From Flavobacterium sp. ACN2 (GTDB lineage Bacteria; Bacteroidota; Bacteroidia; Flavobacteriales; Flavobacteriaceae), in contig NZ_MRCM01000007.1 of NCBI RefSeq assembly GCF_002303885.1, positions 186,001-250,000 of the forward strand: a DNA stretch of 64,000 nt, in the 5' to 3' direction. Shown here piece after piece: positions 34,040-42,843 of the stretch; the stretch's first letter is position 1, and every line of letters starts with the position of its first letter. Under the pieces are notes generated by a model. It was not told where the DNA came from. It saw only the letters and a list, made by a program, of their open reading frames with translations, and ran no database searches. The translations under genes were made by a program, and so were the position numbers.

Positions 34040-36895
34040 ATGCCTAAAGACACATCAATAAAATCAGTTTTAATAATAGGTTCAGGACCTATTGTTATTG
34101 GCCAAGCTTGCGAATTCGATTATGCGGGATCTCAATCTGCGCGCTCGATTCGTGAAGAAGGAATTGAGGTTATCTTGATTAACTCGAATCCAGCGACGAT
34201 TATGACCGACCCATCTATGGCCGATCATATTTATTTGAAACCTTTAACGACAAAATCGATTATTGAAATTCTTAAGGAACATCCACAAATTGATGCTGTT
34301 TTACCAACAATGGGAGGGCAAACAGCCTTAAACTTGTGTTTGGAAGCTGAAGAAAAAGGAATCTGGCAAGATTTCGGAGTGAGATTAATCGGTGTTGATG
34401 TAAATGCTATTAATATTACAGAAGACAGAGAGCAGTTTAAGCAGCTTTTAGAAAGAATTAATGTACCAACTGCACCTGCAAAAACAGCTACTTCTTACCT
34501 TGAAGGAAAAGAAATCGCTCAGGAATTTGGTTTCCCGCTTGTAATTCGTCCTTCGTTTACACTAGGAGGAACTGGAGCAGCTGTGGTTTACAAAAAAGAA
34601 GATTTTGATGAGCTTTTAACTCGCGGACTTGAAGCTTCTCCAATTCACGAAGTTTTAATTGATAAAGCTTTGATGGGATGGAAAGAATATGAGTTAGAGC
34701 TTTTGAGAGATAAAAATGACAACGTTGTAATTATCTGTTCTATCGAAAATATGGATCCAATGGGAATCCATACGGGAGATTCGATTACAGTGGCACCAGC
34801 GATGACTTTATCTGATACCACTTTCCAAAAATTACGTGACTACGCTATCTTAATGATGAGAAGTATCGGAAATTTTGCTGGAGGATGTAACGTACAATTC
34901 GCAGTTTCGCCAGATGAAAAAGAAGATATCGTAGCCATCGAGATCAATCCTCGTGTATCTCGTTCTTCTGCTTTAGCATCAAAAGCAACTGGATATCCAA
35001 TTGCAAAAATCGCTTCTAAATTAGCTTTAGGATACAACTTAGATGAGTTGCAAAACCAAATTACAAAATCGACTTCGGCTCTTTTCGAACCAACTTTAGA
35101 TTATGTAATCGTAAAAATACCACGTTGGAACTTCGATAAATTTGAAGGTTCAGACAGAACTTTAGGTCTTCAGATGAAATCTGTAGGTGAGGTTATGGGA
35201 ATTGGACGTTCTTTCCAAGAAGCACTTCACAAAGCGACTCAATCTTTAGAGATTAAAAGAAATGGCTTAGGAGCAGACGGAAAAGGATACAAAGATTACG
35301 AATTAATTATCGATAAACTGACTTACGCAAGCTGGGACAGAGTTTTCGTAATTTACGATGCAATTGCAATGGGAATTCCGTTGAGTACAATTCACGAAAT
35401 TACAAGAATCGATATGTGGTTCTTAAAACAATACGAAGAGCTTTATACTTTAGAAAAAGAAATCTCAAACTACAAAGTTTCAGATCTTCCTAAAGAATTA
35501 TTGCTTGAGGCAAAACAAAAAGGTTTTGCTGACAGACAATTGGCTCACATGATGAACTGTTTGGAAAGTGAAGTGCATACTTTGCGTATGGAGAAAAACA
35601 TCAACCGTGTGTTCAAATTGGTTGATACTTGTGCAGCTGAATTTAAAGCTAAAACACCTTATTACTACTCAACTTTTGAGGCAGAAATCGAAAAAGCAAA
35701 TGGAGAGCGTTATGTAGATAACGAAAGTGTTCTTACAGATAAAAAGAAAGTAATCGTTCTTGGTTCTGGACCAAACAGAATTGGTCAGGGAATCGAATTT
35801 GATTACTCTTGTGTACACGGAGTTTTAGCAGCTAAAGAATGTGGTTACGAAACGATCATGATTAACTGTAACCCTGAAACGGTTTCTACAGATTTTGATA
35901 CTGCTGATAAATTATACTTCGAACCAGTTTTCTGGGAGCACATTTATGACATTATCCAACACGAAAAACCAGAAGGTGTAATTGTGCAGTTGGGAGGTCA
36001 GACAGCTCTTAAATTAGCAGATAAATTGTCTAAATACGGAGTAAAAATCATCGGAACTAGTTTTGATGCACTTGACTTAGCAGAAGACAGAGGAAGATTC
36101 TCAGATTTATTGACTGAATTGCATATTCCTTTCCCAAGATTCGGAATCGCTGAAACTGCTGACGAAGCTTCAAAATTGGCAGATACTTTAGATTTCCCAC
36201 TTTTAATTCGTCCTTCTTATGTATTAGGAGGTCAGGGAATGAAGATTGTAATCAACAAAAAAGAGTTGGAAGAGCACGTTATCGATTTGTTGAAAGCAAT
36301 TCCAGGAAACAAATTACTTTTAGATCATTACTTAGCAGGAGCAATCGAAGCTGAGGCTGATGCAATTTGTGATGCTGATGGAAATGTTTACATCATCGGA
36401 ATTATGGAGCACATTGAGCCTTGTGGAGTTCACTCTGGAGATAGTAACGCAACATTGCCTCCTTTCAACTTAGGAGAATTTGTAATGCAGCAAATTAAAG
36501 ATCATACGCATAAAATTGCGAGAGCTTTAAAAACTGTTGGTTTAATCAACATTCAGTTTGCAATTAAAGATGATACAGTTTACATCATCGAGGCAAATCC
36601 TAGAGCTTCAAGAACGGTTCCGTTTATTGCAAAAGCTTATGGAGAACCTTATGTAAACTACGCTACAAAAGTAATGTTAGGTCACAATAAAGTAACTGAC
36701 TTTGATTTCAATCCGCAATTAAAAGGATACGCAATCAAACAACCGGTTTTCTCTTTCAGTAAATTCCCGAATGTAAATAAAGCGTTAGGGCCAGAAATGA
36801 AATCAACAGGAGAAAGCATCTTGTTTATTGATGACTTAAAAGACGATCAATTCTACGAATTGTATTCAAGAAGAAAAATGTATTTGAGTAAATAA
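34040..36895 (+). CDS. carB: Carbamoyl-phosphate synthase large subunit, short form
   Basis: Makes carbamoyl phosphate from bicarbonate, ATP and ammonia (from CarA), for pyrimidine and arginine synthesis. Two homologous ATP-grasp halves are visible: SVLIIGSGPIVIGQACEFDY with FPLVIRPSFTLGGTGAAVVY, and VIVLGSGPNRIGQGIEFDYS with FPLLIRPSYVLGGQGMKIVI. The protein is 951 residues against about 1070 in E. coli; it ends about where the second half ends (DDLKDDQFYELYSRRKM) and lacks the C-terminal MGS-like allosteric domain. No frameshift is seen and a terminator follows, so this is a short natural form. carA is not adjacent. Confidence 0.96.
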   Translation: MPKDTSIKSVLIIGSGPIVIGQACEFDYAGSQSARSIREEGIEVILINSNPATIMTDPSMADHIYLKPLTTKSIIEILKEHPQIDAVLPTMGGQTALNLCLEAEEKGIWQDFGVRLIGVDVNAINITEDREQFKQLLERINVPTAPAKTATSYLEGKEIAQEFGFPLVIRPSFTLGGTGAAVVYKKEDFDELLTRGLEASPIHEVLIDKALMGWKEYELELLRDKNDNVVIICSIENMDPMGIHTGDSITVAPAMTLSDTTFQKLRDYAILMMRSIGNFAGGCNVQFAVSPDEKEDIVAIEINPRVSRSSALASKATGYPIAKIASKLALGYNLDELQNQITKSTSALFEPTLDYVIVKIPRWNFDKFEGSDRTLGLQMKSVGEVMGIGRSFQEALHKATQSLEIKRNGLGADGKGYKDYELIIDKLTYASWDRVFVIYDAIAMGIPLSTIHEITRIDMWFLKQYEELYTLEKEISNYKVSDLPKELLLEAKQKGFADRQLAHMMNCLESEVHTLRMEKNINRVFKLVDTCAAEFKAKTPYYYSTFEAEIEKANGERYVDNESVLTDKKKVIVLGSGPNRIGQGIEFDYSCVHGVLAAKECGYETIMINCNPETVSTDFDTADKLYFEPVFWEHIYDIIQHEKPEGVIVQLGGQTALKLADKLSKYGVKIIGTSFDALDLAEDRGRFSDLLTELHIPFPRFGIAETADEASKLADTLDFPLLIRPSYVLGGQGMKIVINKKELEEHVIDLLKAIPGNKLLLDHYLAGAIEAEADAICDADGNVYIIGIMEHIEPCGVHSGDSNATLPPFNLGEFVMQQIKDHTHKIARALKTVGLINIQFAIKDDTVYIIEANPRASRTVPFIAKAYGEPYVNYATKVMLGHNKVTDFDFNPQLKGYAIKQPVFSFSKFPNVNKALGPEMKSTGESILFIDDLKDDQFYELYSRRKMYLSK

Positions 36896-36917
36896 TCTCA
36901 GATTCTATTATAAAAAG

Positions 36918-36947
36918 AAAGCTCCAATGAAAATTGGAGCTTTTTTA
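36918..36947 (+). terminator. Terminator after carB
   Basis: AAAGCTCCAAT pairs with ATTGGAGCTTT around GAAA, followed by T6. An almost identical hairpin ends the protease gene at 38404. Confidence 0.9.
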
Positions 36948-37114
36948 TTTTAAGGTTTTACTCTGATTATTTATTGTCTTTGATAATTATTAATTCACTA
37001 TTAGATATTTATTCAACTCTGGCGAATTCTGTTAACACGCGTTTTGCTTTTGTGTAATATAAGTAAAAAATAAGAAAAAAAATACTTTTATTTTTTATAA
37101 TGTAGTATTTCGAT

Positions 37115-37122
37115 TACTTTTG
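37115..37122 (+). promoter_or_regulatory. Bacteroidota -7 element TACTTTTG
   Basis: Exact TAnnTTTG match 25 bases before the ATG at 37147. It rules out the open-frame start at 37120, which lies inside it, and makes the ATG at 37129 unlikely. Confidence 0.7.
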
Positions 37123-37146
37123 TGTTTAATGATAAAACTAAAATAT

Positions 37147-38388
37147 ATGAGAAAAATGAACAGGATTGTAATGATGATGATGATTTTTTGTCTTACACAA
37201 TTCTTTATTCAGTGTAGTAATGATGATAAAAGAATTGAAGAACCTACAGTAGAGTATAGTGAAGAAATAACTACGTTAAGAAATTTTCTAGTAGAATCTT
37301 TAGGAATTGATGTTAAGGAAATAAAGTATGATTTAGAAAGGGAAACTTTTATAGTGTCTGGAGATATGTTAATATCACTAGAAAATGCAAGAGGTCGTTA
37401 TAATCATATGAATTCAAAGATTACAAGTAAAACAAACCAACAAAGTGGGCAATATTTTGTAAAACCCGAATTAGCATCATCTTATAAATTATATATAGAG
37501 CCAGATGTACCGCAGGAATGGAGAACAGCATTGTACCAAGCTATTGATAAATGGAATAATGTAAATAGCAGTGTTTTTATAAGTGTTGTTGATGCTGCGA
37601 ATTATACTCCATATGTTACACCAAAAGTTAAAATGCTTAAAGCAGATTCAAATAGTAGCACTATAGCATCAGCCGAGCTCCCATATTACGATGGAAGACC
37701 AGGAAAGATAATTAGTATAAATAGTTATTATAATTCCGCTGATCCATCTAAGAAGTTTTTTACAATGGCTCATGAATTAGGACACATTTTTGGATTAGGT
37801 CATACCGATCAAATAGAATCGCACTATTATCATATACCATGTACTCCTACTCCTATTTCGGGCGATGAAAACTCTGTAATGAAGGCTGCAGCACGTACAG
37901 GATGGAGCAATTTTAACTATTATGATATTGTTGCAATAAGCACCATATGCCCAATTGAGACAGGAACAAAAAAGTTATATAGATATAAAAAAAATCAATA
38001 TTACTATTACTCAACTAATCCATGTGAAATAACTCCAGGTAAAGATGGTTATGTTTTCGATGGAGATGCTGGTTATTTATATTCAACACAAGTTCCAGAA
38101 ACGGTTCCATTGTACAGATCAGTTAATATACCTTCAGTCAAAGATCATAAATTAAGTACTACAACTTCATCGGTTGATGATCTAGTTTTAGGTTATATAT
38201 ATACTACTCAGCAACCACGAACTACCAAAGTTTTTAGATATAATTTAAGTGATAAGAATTTTCCATTTAATAAGTATTACTTATATACAAAAATTGTTGA
38301 TAAAGAAAATCCGTTAAATTTTTCTCTTGGATATGTTCCTAATAATATAGTTTATGATTATACTAAACCAGATATTATATTGAAATAG
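37147..38388 (+). CDS. Surface-exposed zinc metalloprotease lipoprotein (M57/HEIGH-like)
   Basis: Secreted protease of about 413 residues. The start at 37147 is placed by the promoter element and by the signal peptide (MRKMNRIVMMMMIFCLTQFF). The lipobox Cys is followed by SNDDKR, an acidic start that in flavobacteria directs lipoproteins to the cell surface. The catalytic motif HELGHIFGLGH (HExxHxxGxxH) with the zinc-binding third His is at about residue 210, followed by a Met-turn candidate SVMKAA. The C-terminal part (from about 275) has repeated LYRY, GYLYSTQ and GYIYTTQQ motifs, resembling the DUF5648-type repeat domain, probably a binding module. Own promoter and terminator. Confidence 0.85.
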   Translation: MRKMNRIVMMMMIFCLTQFFIQCSNDDKRIEEPTVEYSEEITTLRNFLVESLGIDVKEIKYDLERETFIVSGDMLISLENARGRYNHMNSKITSKTNQQSGQYFVKPELASSYKLYIEPDVPQEWRTALYQAIDKWNNVNSSVFISVVDAANYTPYVTPKVKMLKADSNSSTIASAELPYYDGRPGKIISINSYYNSADPSKKFFTMAHELGHIFGLGHTDQIESHYYHIPCTPTPISGDENSVMKAAARTGWSNFNYYDIVAISTICPIETGTKKLYRYKKNQYYYYSTNPCEITPGKDGYVFDGDAGYLYSTQVPETVPLYRSVNIPSVKDHKLSTTTSSVDDLVLGYIYTTQQPRTTKVFRYNLSDKNFPFNKYYLYTKIVDKENPLNFSLGYVPNNIVYDYTKPDIILK

Positions 38389-38403
38389 ACTTATAATTTT
38401 GTT

Positions 38404-38434
38404 AAAAAGCTCCAATGAAAATTGGAGCTTTTTT
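38404..38434 (+). terminator. Terminator after the M57-like gene
   Basis: AAAAAGCTCCAAT / ATTGGAGCTTTTTT hairpin; nearly the same sequence as after carB. Confidence 0.88.
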
Positions 38435-38454
38435 GTATTTATTCAGTTCTAAAT

Positions 38455-38853
38455 TTATTCACTTTGACCAAAGTTCATATTGTCTCTAGTATTTTTCTGA
38501 ACTGAAATTGCACCGAATAACGCTAATAGAAAAGCAAAAGCATAGAAACCTTTTTCGCTAGGAAGAATTGTTGCATTCCATAATCCAACAACCAAAAGAA
38601 CGATTGAAAGTAATGTTCCGAACCAGCAGATTCCGTAATAAATATCTGTTACAGGAAGTTTTTCAAGTCTGTCTCTAACGCTTTTTTGCAAAGAAACTAC
38701 GGCAAAAAGACCGAACATTAAAACGGTAAAATAGTATCCTTTTTCATTTAATAACATTTCAGCTCTTGCTAGTCCAACGATAAAACCGACAGTTCCAGCT
38801 CCAAGAGCTACCCAAGATGCCGCAATAAAGGCATTTGAAGTTTTTTGTATCAT
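38455..38853 (-). CDS. YiaA/YiaB family inner membrane protein
   Basis: 132-residue membrane protein with four helices in two repeats (about 10-30, 42-60, 73-92, 102-120). Each repeat contains the family wording NEKGYYFTVLMFGLFAVVSL or SEKGFYAFAFLLALFGAISV, separated by QKSVRDRLEKLPVTD. The two-helix YiaA/B unit is duplicated, as in E. coli YiaA. The function is unknown. It is probably monocistronic. Confidence 0.9.
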   Translation of the reverse strand: MIQKTSNAFIAASWVALGAGTVGFIVGLARAEMLLNEKGYYFTVLMFGLFAVVSLQKSVRDRLEKLPVTDIYYGICWFGTLLSIVLLVVGLWNATILPSEKGFYAFAFLLALFGAISVQKNTRDNMNFGQSE

Positions 38854-38988
38854 ATTAATTCTGGTTAAATTAGATTTTTGAGATTTGTTTTTTTTGGTAA
38901 TCTCAGTTCGTAAATGTAATTAAATTTGATTAATGGCAAAATGAAAACGCAAACAAATTAATAAGTATAATCTTAGCAGATGTTATAA

Positions 38989-39015
38989 AAAAAGCCCCAA
39001 TATATTGGAGCTTTC
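38989..39015 (-). terminator. Terminator after the DUF4252 operon
   Basis: On the minus strand AAGCTCCAATA pairs with TATTGGGGCTT (one G-T), followed by T7. Confidence 0.72.
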
Positions 39016-39038
39016 TTAATTTAAAAAGTAAGATTGTA

Positions 39039-39578
39039 TTATTTTTTAAGCAATTGTTCTAAAGGTTTTAACTGTTCCATATCTATTTTAGATTTCTGTA
39101 AAACAGACATTAAAGTCATAATGTTGTTTGGATTCATGTTTTCGCCTAAAACCCTAACTACGGCAAACCCATTTTCTTTTCTATTGGCAAAAATGATAAA
39201 CTCTTTAATATTATCATCACTACCAACATAGCTAACAGAAGCACCGTCTTTGCCAGAACCAATTTTCATTAACTCTTGATATTTCGGATCTTTTAATATG
39301 GCTTTTACTTTATTTCGTTCTGTCTCAAACTGTGCCTGATTGTTTTGATCAGCTTTGAAAGCTAGAATATTCATTTTGTCAAACGAATTTAAAGCTTCGT
39401 TTTGTTCTGCTGATAGATTTGTTTTATCCACATTCAGGATGTTTGGTGAAACATCTAATGCTATGAAATCTTTTTTCTCCGAATTTTCAACAAAATACTT
39501 TTGTAATGTTGGTTCAGAATTACAGCTTCCTAAAGTTAGAAGAGCCGTAAGTGCTAAGATGAAAATATTTGTTCTCAT
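39039..39578 (-). CDS. DUF4252 lipoprotein
   Basis: 179-residue lipoprotein (MRTNIFILALTALLTLGSCNS, lipobox LGSC). The mature part has DUF4252 features: SFDKMNILAFKADQNN and FETERNKVKAILKDPKYQEL, then VRVLGENMNPNNIMTLMSVL. It is the last gene of a leftward operon: ECF sigma, anti-sigma-like, DUF4252, DUF4252. It begins 2 bases after the paralogue at 39581. This operon layout recurs in flavobacteria; a role in cell-envelope response is inferred. Confidence 0.86.
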   Translation of the reverse strand: MRTNIFILALTALLTLGSCNSEPTLQKYFVENSEKKDFIALDVSPNILNVDKTNLSAEQNEALNSFDKMNILAFKADQNNQAQFETERNKVKAILKDPKYQELMKIGSGKDGASVSYVGSDDNIKEFIIFANRKENGFAVVRVLGENMNPNNIMTLMSVLQKSKIDMEQLKPLEQLLKK

Positions 39579-39580
39579 TG

Positions 39581-40111
39581 TTATTTTTTGCCTTTAGAAG
39601 CTTTCTTTAAGTCTGTACCGCCAGGAAGTTGCATTTTATCTGTTAATACTGAGATTTCGTTTAGATCAAAATTACCAGTTAAAGATAATAAAACAGTTTC
39701 GTCGTTTTTTGCACCATCCACATACATTAATAATTCTTTTATTTGAGTATCTGTAGCGCCAGATTTTACCATTATTCTAACATTTTTCCCGCCATCATTT
39801 ACACGCATTAATTCTTCTAGACCGGCAGTTTTTACGTATTTGTCGGCAGTAGCTTTCATGTCTGCTTCGATTTTTGGATTTTTAGTGGTAAACACTTTTA
39901 AGTAATCCAGTTTTTTAATTAGAGCAATATACTGCTGTGTTTCTTTATCAGAAGCGTCAACTTTTACTTTGCTCATTAAATCGAACATTTTTTTGTTTAC
40001 AATTACTGAAGTTACTTCATCCTGACCATCAAATTTGTCAAAAGCGCCTTGTGCGTAGAATGTTGTGCTTACTAATGCGAATACTAAAGTTATAATGAAG
40101 TTTTTACTCAT
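39581..40111 (-). CDS. DUF4252 secreted protein
   Basis: 176-residue exported protein when started at the ATG at 40111 (MSKNFIITLVFALVSTTFYAQG), the only start with a clean signal peptide; the open frame extends 15 codons upstream. It has the DUF4252 domain with FDKFDGQDEVTSVIVNKKMF and DYLKVFTTKNPKIEADMKATA, then LMYVDGAKNDETVLLSLTGN. There is no lipobox Cys, unlike the neighbour at 39039. Its ending is Lys-rich (DLKKASKGKK). It lies in the ECF sigma operon. Confidence 0.87.
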   Translation of the reverse strand: MSKNFIITLVFALVSTTFYAQGAFDKFDGQDEVTSVIVNKKMFDLMSKVKVDASDKETQQYIALIKKLDYLKVFTTKNPKIEADMKATADKYVKTAGLEELMRVNDGGKNVRIMVKSGATDTQIKELLMYVDGAKNDETVLLSLTGNFDLNEISVLTDKMQLPGGTDLKKASKGKK

Positions 40112-40174
40112 ACTTAGTTTATTGCTTTTTTGGTATTCGTGAATCGTTGATTTCATGACTATTTTTGTGTTTAA

Positions 40175-40636
40175 TTACTGTTTAAAAATTTTGTTTTTTG
40201 ATTGTTCGAATTCATTAATGTAGTGTACACTTTCAATACCTACATTAACATTGCTTGATAATAATGCCAAAGCTTTTTGTGTTGCTTTAAGCGCTTCTTC
40301 GGGATCATCATAGGTTCCTAATTCTGTTTTCGAAGCTACTGCAGTAGTGTTTTTTTGTTCGCTCGCAAAATAATAGGTTCCAATTCCCAGCAAAACAACA
40401 GCTGATGCCGCAATCGATAACCACGCTACGTTACGTTTCTTAGATTGTAGTGGAATTTCATACGTTGATTTCTGTTCTTTTGCATGAGAGAAATAGCCAA
40501 ACATAGATTTGTATTGCTCCAAATGCTGCGCAACATTTGGTGAAGAGAAATATTCTTTTAATTGATTTTCCTCAGCAATAGAAGTTTCTCCCTGAAAGTA
40601 TTTTTCTAATATATCTTCTATTTTATTTAGTTCCAT
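40175..40636 (-). CDS. Anti-sigma-factor-like single-pass membrane protein
   Basis: 153-residue protein with an N-terminal cytoplasmic part (about 1-68, EDILEKYFQGETSIAEENQL, a zinc-free anti-sigma-like helix bundle), one membrane helix (about 70-90, AWLSIAASAVVLLGIGTYYF) and a short periplasmic tail. Its start overlaps the sigma factor stop by 14 bases, the usual layout of an anti-sigma gene, so it is probably the cognate regulator of the 40623 sigma factor. No FecR domain is present. Confidence 0.78.
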   Translation of the reverse strand: MELNKIEDILEKYFQGETSIAEENQLKEYFSSPNVAQHLEQYKSMFGYFSHAKEQKSTYEIPLQSKKRNVAWLSIAASAVVLLGIGTYYFASEQKNTTAVASKTELGTYDDPEEALKATQKALALLSSNVNVGIESVHYINEFEQSKNKIFKQ

Positions 40637-41132
40637 AAAGGTGTGTATTTGTCATTGATTCTCTAATTTTTTTTCTTGCTCTCGAAAGCGCCACTCGTAT
40701 TGCCGTTTCGTTCATATTAACGATTTTGGCTATTTCTTCAAATTCATATTGCTCCACATCTCGTAGCTGAATTAATAATTGCATTTGTTCGGGCATCTCA
40801 TTTATAATTTTTTCAACCCATTCTAAACTGTCTTGATCTTCCAGTTTTTTATCCAATTGCGGCTGCCGATCGGTAAAGTTGTTGTGAACAATTTGCAGAT
40901 TGCTAGCCCTTTTAGATTTTAGCTGATCGAGACAATAATTTTTGGTCATAGTCATCGCCAATGCTTCTACGCTATTATAGCTTTGCAGATTGTCTTTTTT
41001 GTTCCATAATTTTACCATTACTTCCTGAGTTGCATCTTCTGCTTCTTCGGTGCTAGTAAGCAATCTTTTTGCCAGACGAAAAACTTTGTCTTTAAAAGGA
41101 TTTATTAATTCTATAAATACAACTTGGTTCAT
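40623..41132 (-). CDS. ECF RNA polymerase sigma factor
   Basis: 169-residue sigma-70-family factor. Region 2 includes DKVFRLAKRLLTSTEEAEDA and TQEVMVKLWNKK; region 4 includes LLIQLRDVEQYEFEEIAKIV and NMNETAIRVALSRARKKIRE, the helix-turn-helix that reads the -35. It is the first gene of the operon and overlaps the anti-sigma-like gene. It is divergent from the S41 peptidase gene. The signal and regulon cannot be read from the window. Confidence 0.92.
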   Translation of the reverse strand: MNQVVFIELINPFKDKVFRLAKRLLTSTEEAEDATQEVMVKLWNKKDNLQSYNSVEALAMTMTKNYCLDQLKSKRASNLQIVHNNFTDRQPQLDKKLEDQDSLEWVEKIINEMPEQMQLLIQLRDVEQYEFEEIAKIVNMNETAIRVALSRARKKIRESMTNTHLYGTK

Positions 41133-41300
41133 TAATCTGATGGTTAATCGTTAGCTTATATATTCAAGACGAGACACAATTATATTTGTTACAACAAAAA
41201 AGAAAATATTTTTTTATGTAAAAAAAATACTGCTTTTAAGATAAAGCTAAAACTAAAGATACTATTTTTACGTTTATTCAGAATATATAACCTACACGAT

Positions 41301-42761
41301 ATGAAAACAAATTTAAAGAGTATTCTTTTTCTCTTTTTATTCGCATTTTCTTTACAGTCTTGTGAAGATCAGGATGATGTTGCAGCTCCAGCAGACTTGC
41401 AGATTAATAATTTTATTTGGAGAGGACTAAATGAAGTCTACTTATGGCAGGCTGATGTGCCCAATCTAGCAGATGGCCGTAATTTGCAGCCCAATTTTAA
41501 TCAGTTTTTAAGAGGATATTCTCATTCAGAGGATTTGTTTGAAGATTTATTGAACAGGCCTGTGAGTAAATATCCAAATGGCGATGCCATTGACCGTTTC
41601 AGTTGGATTGTTGAAGATTACACTGTTTTGGAACAGGAGTTAAGCGGTGTTACAAAAAATAATGGTGTTGACTTTACATTGAGCCGCGTATCTTCAGGAT
41701 CGAATGATGTGGTAGGTTTTGTACGATATATTATTCCAAATTCTGATGCTTCTACTAAAGCCATTAAGCGTGGTGATCTATTTACGAGTGTAAATGGTGT
41801 GAAACTTACGGTTTCAAATTATCAAGAATTATTATTGAACAAGGATAGTTATACGCTAAACTTGGCAGATTATAATGGAAGCAGTTATGTTTTGAATGGA
41901 AAATCGGTTGACTTGACGAAAACTGTTTTAGAAGAAAATCCTATTTTAATCAGTAAAGTGATTCCTTCTGGAAGCCATAAAATTGGGTATTTAATGTACA
42001 ATGGTTTTTATCCAGGATATGACGAGAAATTAAATCAGGCTTTTGGCGAATTCAAATCGCAAGGAATAACAGACCTAGTTTTAGATCTTCGATATAATGG
42101 AGGAGGATCTGTTACATCTTCAATTAGACTTTCTAGTATGATTACAGGACAGTTTGATAATCAGATTTTTGCTAAAACGCAGTTTAATACAAAGTGGATG
42201 AAAGATATGACTGCTGATGATTTAGAAAGTTTGAATTACAGATTTGTAAATAATATTGATGGAAAAGCGCTAAATAGCTTAAACTTAAGTACTGTCTATA
42301 TTATTACAACGGCTAGTACTGCATCTGCCAGCGAATTGGTTGTTAACGGATTAACGCCTTATATTAATGTAGTTCAGATTGGAGAAACTACGACAGGTAA
42401 AAATGTGGGTTCGTATACGATTTATGATTCAGAAACTTTATTTACTAAAAAAGGAATTAATCCAAATCATAAATATGCAATGCAGCCTTTAGTGTTTAAA
42501 ATTTCAAATTCTGCAGGTTTTGGAGATTATACTCAAGGTTTGCAACCTACTTTTGTGCAAAGAGAATATTTGGATACCTATGGAGTTTTAGGTGAAACGT
42601 CTGAGCCTTTGCTTAATCTAGCTATTTCAAAAATTACAGGTGTTTCTGCTAGAAGAGTTCTAAACGATTCTGAACCAGAACATCCTTATGTGACAGATTC
42701 AAAAATTATAAACGGATTAAGACACGGAATGTATTTTCAAAATGCTCCAAAGAGTTTTTAA
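41301..42761 (+). CDS. S41 family (C-terminal processing) peptidase lipoprotein
   Basis: 486-residue exported protease (MKTNLKSILFLFLFAFSLQSCED, lipobox plus acidic residues, so probably surface-exposed). A PDZ-like segment is at about 130-195 (IKRGDLFTSVNGVKLTVSNY). The S41 domain covers about 215-410 with the catalytic Ser in TTASTASASELVVNG and the downstream GETTTGKNVGS strand with the Lys. It faces the ECF sigma operon divergently, which suggests but does not prove shared control. A bidirectional terminator follows. Confidence 0.9.
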   Translation: MKTNLKSILFLFLFAFSLQSCEDQDDVAAPADLQINNFIWRGLNEVYLWQADVPNLADGRNLQPNFNQFLRGYSHSEDLFEDLLNRPVSKYPNGDAIDRFSWIVEDYTVLEQELSGVTKNNGVDFTLSRVSSGSNDVVGFVRYIIPNSDASTKAIKRGDLFTSVNGVKLTVSNYQELLLNKDSYTLNLADYNGSSYVLNGKSVDLTKTVLEENPILISKVIPSGSHKIGYLMYNGFYPGYDEKLNQAFGEFKSQGITDLVLDLRYNGGGSVTSSIRLSSMITGQFDNQIFAKTQFNTKWMKDMTADDLESLNYRFVNNIDGKALNSLNLSTVYIITTASTASASELVVNGLTPYINVVQIGETTTGKNVGSYTIYDSETLFTKKGINPNHKYAMQPLVFKISNSAGFGDYTQGLQPTFVQREYLDTYGVLGETSEPLLNLAISKITGVSARRVLNDSEPEHPYVTDSKIINGLRHGMYFQNAPKSF

Positions 42762-42780
42762 GAAATTATGTAATAAATAG

Positions 42781-42808
42781 AAAAGGCTTTCATCACTGAA
42801 AGCCTTTT
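42781..42808. terminator. Bidirectional terminator
   Basis: AAAAGGCTTTCA pairs with TGAAAGCCTTTT around TCAC, between the convergent S41 and BtuG-like genes. Confidence 0.85.
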
Positions 42809-42843
42809 CCATAAAAAAACAAAAACTAATTCTAAAGGTAAAA

